From contig DASWFO010000320.1 of the NCBI GenBank assembly GCA_036394195.1, forward strand, positions 1 through 33,401: a stretch of 33,401 bases of DNA. Reading direction: 5' to 3'. This DNA is from DATJPD01 sp036394195 (GTDB taxonomy: Bacteria > Pseudomonadota > Alphaproteobacteria > CACIAM-22H2). Positions 29,825 through 33,401 of this stretch are shown here, in pieces. A program made the translations under genes and the position numbers. The notes beneath the pieces were generated by a model. The model saw nothing but the letters and a program-made list of their open reading frames with translations. It was not told the origin of the DNA and did not search any database. Position 1 is the stretch's first letter. Every line of letters begins with the position of its first letter.

Positions 29825-30531
29825 CGGCGCTGCTCGACGTGCAGGGGCTCCGCGCCGGCTACGACGGCGTCCCGGTTTTAACCGGCATCGACCTTGCCGC
29901 GGATGCGGGCGAGATCGTCGCCGTGCTCGGCAGCAACGGCGCCGGCAAGTCGACCCTGAACAACAGCCTGTCCGGCCTATGCCGCGCGCAGGGCGGCACG
30001 ATCCGGTTTGCGGACCAGGACATCACCGCCGCATCGCCGGCGGAGATCGTCGCGGCCGGCCTGATCCACGTGCCCGAGGGGCGGCGGATTTTTCCCAACC
30101 TCAGCGTGCGCGAGAACCTCGATCTCGGCAGCTATCGCCGCGGCCGCGCCGCCCGCGACAAAAACCGCGATCGCGTGCTGGCGGTCTTCCCGCGCCTGGC
30201 CGAGCGCCTCGACCAGACGGCGGGCACCTTGTCCGGCGGCGAGCAGCAGATGCTGGCGATCGGCCGCGGGCTGATGGCCGAGCCCCGCCTGCTTATTCTC
30301 GACGAACCGTCGCTCGGCCTCTCGCCGCTGCTGGTCGAGGAGATGTTTGGCCTGATCGGTCGGCTGCATGCCGAGGGGCTGACGGTGCTGCTGGTGGAGC
30401 AAAACGTGGTGCAGTCGCTTGCCTTGGCCGGCCGCGCCTATGTCATCGAGAATGGTCGGATCGTGCTGTCCGGTCGCGCGGACGAGCTGCGCGAAAACCC
30501 GGCGCTGAAGCGCGCCTATCTGGGAATCTAG
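29821..30531 (+). CDS. ABC importer ATP-binding protein, LivF type
   Basis: A 236-residue ATPase with intact motifs: Walker A GSNGAGKST, LivF-typical IHVPEGRRIFPNLSVRENL, signature LSGGEQQ, Walker B LLILDEPSLGLS and VEQN in place of the switch His. It completes the LivKHMGF importer. The LeuC-like gene starts three bases after its stop, linking uptake to catabolism in one transcript. Confidence 0.92.
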   Translation: MTALLDVQGLRAGYDGVPVLTGIDLAADAGEIVAVLGSNGAGKSTLNNSLSGLCRAQGGTIRFADQDITAASPAEIVAAGLIHVPEGRRIFPNLSVRENLDLGSYRRGRAARDKNRDRVLAVFPRLAERLDQTAGTLSGGEQQMLAIGRGLMAEPRLLILDEPSLGLSPLLVEEMFGLIGRLHAEGLTVLLVEQNVVQSLALAGRAYVIENGRIVLSGRADELRENPALKRAYLGI

Positions 30532-30533
30532 CC

Positions 30534-31814
30534 ATGAGCATGACGCTTGCCGAGAAGATCCTGGCCCGCGCCTCGGGACGCGCGGCGGTCAAGCCGGGCG
30601 ATATCATCACCGCCAGGGTGGACCTCGCGATGATGCACGATTCCGGCGGACCGCGGCGCATCGCCCCGATGCTGGAGCGCCTCGGTGCCAAGCCGTGGGA
30701 TCCGAGCCGCATCGTGCTCATCACCGATCACTACGTACCGGCGTTCGACGCCGAGAGTGCCGCCATCCTCGACATCACACGCAAATGGGTACGCGAGCAC
30801 GGGATCGAGAAGTTCTATGACATGCAGGGCATCTGCCATGTCGTGCTGCCGGAGCGCGGCCATCTGCGGCCCGGCATTTTCGCCGTCGGCGGTGATTCGC
30901 ATTCGCCGACCGGCGGCGCCTGGGGCTGCTTCATGTTCGGCGTCGGCGCCACCGAGATGGCCGGCGTGGTGGTGACCGGGGAGATCTGGGTCAAGGTGCC
31001 GCACACCCATCTCGTGCGCTGGCGCGGCCGCCTTGCCCGCGGCCTCGCGGCCAAGGACATGATGCTGAAGCTGTGCCGCGAGATGGGCCTCGGCACGGTG
31101 AAATACGGCGTCGTCGAGTATACGGGCGAGGGGATCGCCGCCCTGCCGATGAGCGAGCGCATGGTGCTGACCAACATGGCGGCCGAGCTTGGCGCGCAAA
31201 CCGGAATCATCGCGCCCGACCGGACGACCGTGACGGCGCTTGGCGCCGTCGGCGTCGACACGTCCGATGCGCTGCAGTGGCAGGGCGACGCTGATGCCCG
31301 CTACGAGAAAATCTGGGACTTCGATGCCGCGGCTCTGGCCCCGCAGGTGGCGGCCCCGCACACGCCGGAGAATTCGGCGCCGGTGGGCGAGCATGCGCAG
31401 GTGCGGATCGACCAGTGCTATATCGGCGCCTGTACCGGCGCCAAGCTCAGCGACCTGCACATGGCGGCGGAGATCCTGCGCGGCCGCAAGGTCGCGCGCA
31501 CGACGCGCCTCCTGGTCGCCCCGGCCTCGACGCGCATCACTGGGCAGGCCGCCGCCGACGGCACCTTGGCCGTACTCACCGAAGCCGGGGCCATCCTGCA
31601 GGCGAGCGGCTGCGGCGCCTGCGCCGGTTACGGCGCTGGCGTGCTGGCGGAGAAAGAGGTGTGCCTTGCCTCGACGGCGCGCAACTTCAAGGGGCGCATG
31701 GGCGCCATGAGCTCGCTCGTGTACCTGGGCTCGGCGTATACGGTCGCGGCGTCGGCCGTGACCGGCCACATCACCGATCCGCGCGATCTGCTGAACGAGA
31801 GGGCCGCCGCATGA
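30534..31814 (+). CDS. LeuC/DmdA-like hydro-lyase large subunit (aconitase family)
   Basis: A 426-residue [4Fe-4S] hydro-lyase. Cluster ligands are Cys300 (CYIGACTGAK) and Cys360/Cys363 (SGCGACAGYG). Other landmarks are VGGDSHSPTGGAWGCFMFGV near residue 125 and ARTTRLLVAPAS. The length and CGAC spacing fit the homoaconitase/isopropylmalate/2,3-dimethylmalate dehydratase group, which adds water to substituted maleates. The setting (transporter upstream, lyase downstream, no leucine genes) argues against leucine biosynthesis. The ATG at 30534 lies three bases after the LivF stop; a much longer upstream frame is a shadow of LivF. The small subunit overlaps by four bases. Substrate assignment is inference. 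Confidence 0.87.
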   Translation: MSMTLAEKILARASGRAAVKPGDIITARVDLAMMHDSGGPRRIAPMLERLGAKPWDPSRIVLITDHYVPAFDAESAAILDITRKWVREHGIEKFYDMQGICHVVLPERGHLRPGIFAVGGDSHSPTGGAWGCFMFGVGATEMAGVVVTGEIWVKVPHTHLVRWRGRLARGLAAKDMMLKLCREMGLGTVKYGVVEYTGEGIAALPMSERMVLTNMAAELGAQTGIIAPDRTTVTALGAVGVDTSDALQWQGDADARYEKIWDFDAAALAPQVAAPHTPENSAPVGEHAQVRIDQCYIGACTGAKLSDLHMAAEILRGRKVARTTRLLVAPASTRITGQAAADGTLAVLTEAGAILQASGCGACAGYGAGVLAEKEVCLASTARNFKGRMGAMSSLVYLGSAYTVAASAVTGHITDPRDLLNERAAA

Positions 31815-32341
31815 GCCAGCCGATAACTCCGGGCCGGGCATTCGTGTTCGGTGACAACATCGACACCGACGTCCTGGCCCCCGGCCTCTACATGAAAAAG
31901 CCGATCGAGGAGATGGCCCGCCACTGCCTCGAGGCGGTCGATCCAAGCTTCGCAACCACCGTGCGGCCGGGCGACGTCGTGGTCGGCGGCGACAATTTCG
32001 GTCTCGGCTCCTCGCGCGAGCAGGCGGCGCAGGCGCTGCACCAGCTCGGCGTCACGATCATCCTGGCGAAATCCTTCGCCGGGCTGTTCTTCCGCAACTG
32101 CATCAATCTCGGCGTGGCGCCGGTCGAGTGCGCGGATACCGACCGCATCCGGCCCGGCGATAGGCTGGCGGTCGACCCGATCGCCGGCACGATCGAGAAC
32201 CGCACAAACGGCGAGCGCTATGCCGGCGTGCCGATCCCGGCGCATCTGGTCGAGATGGTGCGGGACGGCGGCCTCATTCCGTATCTGGAGAAGCGCGCGA
32301 AAGCCGGCACCTTGGGCGTGCGCGGCAAGGGGGCGGCATGA
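31811..32341 (+). CDS. LeuD/DmdB-like hydro-lyase small subunit
   Basis: A 176-residue swivel domain that completes the active site of the LeuC-like subunit. FGDNIDTDVLAPGLYM is the expected opening, and GGDNFGLGSSREQAAQAL carries the substrate-binding Ser/Arg loop. The ATGA overlap at 31811 couples it to the large subunit, and its own stop overlaps the lyase ATG at 32338. Length is typical for stand-alone small subunits. Confidence 0.9.
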   Translation: MSQPITPGRAFVFGDNIDTDVLAPGLYMKKPIEEMARHCLEAVDPSFATTVRPGDVVVGGDNFGLGSSREQAAQALHQLGVTIILAKSFAGLFFRNCINLGVAPVECADTDRIRPGDRLAVDPIAGTIENRTNGERYAGVPIPAHLVEMVRDGGLIPYLEKRAKAGTLGVRGKGAA

Positions 32342-33198
32342 GCTTGCGACGTCTTCTTGCCGGTCCCGAAATCGTCGTGGCGCCGGGCATCTATGACGGC
32401 ATGTCGGCGATGCTGGTCGCCGAAGCCGGGTTCCCGGCGGCGTATCTATCGGGCGCCTCGATCTGCTACACGCGCTACGGCTATCCCGATATCGGCTTGG
32501 TCTCGATGACCGAGGTCGCGGACACGCTGTCGGCGATCCGCGAGCGTGCCACGCTACCGGTGATCGTCGATATCGACACCGGGTTCGGCAACGCGCTCAA
32601 CGTCCAGCGCACGGTGCGCACGTTCGAGGTGCGCGGCGCCTCGGCGCTGCAGCTCGAGGACCAGGTGACGCCGAAGCGCTGCGGCCATCTGGCCGACAAG
32701 GCGCTGATCGGCACGGCGGAGATGGTCGGCAAGCTCAAGGCAGCCCTTGATGCGCGCGCATCATCCGACATGCTGATCATCGCCCGCACCGACGCGGTGG
32801 CGGTCGAAGGCTTCGAGCGGGCGCTCGACCGCGCCGCCGCGTACGTGGAGGCGGGCGCCGACCTGCTGTTCGTCGAGGCCCCGGGCTCGCGGGAGCAGCT
32901 GGCCGAGATCGCACGCCGCTTCGGCGGCCGGGCGCCGGTCATGGCCAATATGGTCGAAGGCGGCAAGACGCCGATCCTGCCGGCGGCCGAGCTTCAGGCG
33001 CTCGGCTTCAAGCTGGTGATCTTTCCCGGCGGCACGGTGCGGGCCCTGGCCTTCGCGCTCCGCGATTATCTCGGGAACCTCAAGACGCAGGGCACGACGG
33101 ATGCGTATCGCAACCGGATGCTGGATTTCGCCGAGCTGAATGCGCTGCTCGGCACCGCCGCCTTCCAGGCACGCGGCAAGCGCTACGACGCGGGCTGA
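32338..33198 (+). CDS. Isocitrate lyase/PEP mutase-family lyase (dimethylmalate- or methylisocitrate-lyase-like)
   Basis: A 286-residue TIM-barrel lyase. Mg-binding Asp78/Asp80 are in VDIDTGFGNA, Glu107 in LQLEDQ, and the active-site Cys115 in PKRCGHL (the K(K/R)CGH motif). Family members cleave 2-methylisocitrate, 2,3-dimethylmalate or oxaloacetate-type acids. Following a hydro-lyase pair directly, the likely job is to split a substituted malate into pyruvate and a short acid. Methylisocitrate lyase is less likely because no methylcitrate synthase gene is present. It overlaps the small-subunit gene by four bases and precedes the hydantoinase gene by two. Confidence 0.87.
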   Translation: MSLRRLLAGPEIVVAPGIYDGMSAMLVAEAGFPAAYLSGASICYTRYGYPDIGLVSMTEVADTLSAIRERATLPVIVDIDTGFGNALNVQRTVRTFEVRGASALQLEDQVTPKRCGHLADKALIGTAEMVGKLKAALDARASSDMLIIARTDAVAVEGFERALDRAAAYVEAGADLLFVEAPGSREQLAEIARRFGGRAPVMANMVEGGKTPILPAAELQALGFKLVIFPGGTVRALAFALRDYLGNLKTQGTTDAYRNRMLDFAELNALLGTAAFQARGKRYDAG

Positions 33199-33200
33199 GC

Positions 33201-33401
33201 ATGACCATCGATCCGGTCACCCTCGCGGTCCTGAAAGGGCGCCTCGAGCAGATCGCCGATGAGATGGACGCGACGCTGTTCCGCTCGGCGTTCAATCCGA
33301 TCATCGCCGAGGCGCACGACGCCTCGCATGGCCTCTATGATGCCCTGACCGGCGATACGCTGGTCCAGGGCAAGTCGGGCCTGCCGATCTTCGTCGGCGT
33401 G
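33201..33401 (+). CDS. Hydantoinase B/oxoprolinase-family protein (3' truncated by window)
   Basis: Only the first 67 residues are visible: TIDPVTLAVLKGRLEQIADE, then MDATLFRSAFNPIIAEAHDA and HGLYDALTGDTLVQGKSGLP. This is the standard opening of HyuB-type subunits, which hydrolyse cyclic amides with ATP together with HyuA. The ATG at 33201 is two bases after the lyase stop, so it belongs to the same operon. No HyuA gene is seen upstream, so it should follow downstream. Confidence 0.85.
   Translation, partial: MTIDPVTLAVLKGRLEQIADEMDATLFRSAFNPIIAEAHDASHGLYDALTGDTLVQGKSGLPIFVGV

Noticed and set aside
30534..32341. Leucine biosynthesis (leuCD)
   Set aside because: No leuA or leuB is nearby and the genes are embedded in a transport-catabolism operon.
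6733..33198. Assignment of the whole cluster to nicotinate degradation
   Set aside because: The steps between ring opening and dimethylmaleate (reductase, mutase, isomerase genes) are absent from the window, and the enzymes are in separate operons.

Overview
The window is a high-GC stretch of a proteobacterial chromosome, most likely an alphaproteobacterium of the Hyphomicrobiales (Bradyrhizobium/Xanthobacteraceae type). The grounds are the GC-rich codon use, several GntR regulators, Tat-exported binding proteins, stacked catabolic oxygenases, and intergenic palindromic repeats with the CGTCATTGCGAGCGAAGCGAAGCAATCC core that is common in that group. The genus is an inference. No rRNA, tRNA, CRISPR array or transposase was seen.

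Layout. (1) 1-675: 3' part of a GntR/FCD regulator. (2) About 680-6640: an accessory, defence-like island. On the minus strand lie a T5orf172/GIY-YIG-type protein and a PIN-domain protein. Divergent on the plus strand lie an XRE regulator, an AbiJ-type abortive-infection gene broken by a 1-nt frameshift, a predicted cysteine-peptidase-like protein and a large HEPN-like protein, followed by an intrinsic terminator. The two arms share a 37-bp interval containing a near-perfect inverted repeat with promoter-like -35 boxes. A 20-bp imperfect direct repeat (659-678 and 6464-6483) brackets the island. (3) 6733-13402: a minus-strand amidohydrolase plus Rieske ferredoxin, divergent from a plus-strand operon encoding a 2-oxoglutarate/Fe(II) dioxygenase and a three-subunit molybdenum hydroxylase. 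(4) 13413-19713: a DUF1989 protein, a GntR regulator, a single-domain haemoglobin, two tandem Rieske oxygenase alpha subunits, an alpha/beta hydrolase and a cupin. (5) 19907-23415: an SsuABC/TauABC-type ABC importer with two permeases. (6) 23546-24943: a UbiD-family decarboxylase. (7) 25066-33401: a HutC-type GntR regulator, a complete branched-chain-amino-acid-type (Liv) importer, a LeuC/LeuD-like hydro-lyase pair, a PEP-mutase/isocitrate-lyase-family lyase and the start of a hydantoinase B gene.

How the parts fit. Regions 3-7 look like a catabolic supercluster for an imported, probably heterocyclic or aromatic, organic acid. It combines uptake (two ABC systems), hydroxylation (molybdenum hydroxylase, 2OG dioxygenase, Rieske oxygenases), decarboxylation (UbiD), ring or amide hydrolysis (amidohydrolase, hydantoinase, alpha/beta hydrolase), and hydration then C-C cleavage of a substituted malate (LeuCD-like plus lyase). 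The substrate cannot be named from sequence.

The most striking signal beyond the genes is regulatory. Six -24/-12 sigma-54 promoter motifs (TGGCAY-N5-TTGC type) sit in the right orientation 22-59 bp before operon heads: two divergent at 8424-8438 and 8613-8627, then 14218-14232 (weaker), 15257-15271, 19823-19837 and 24976-24990. No sigma-54 activator gene lies in the window.
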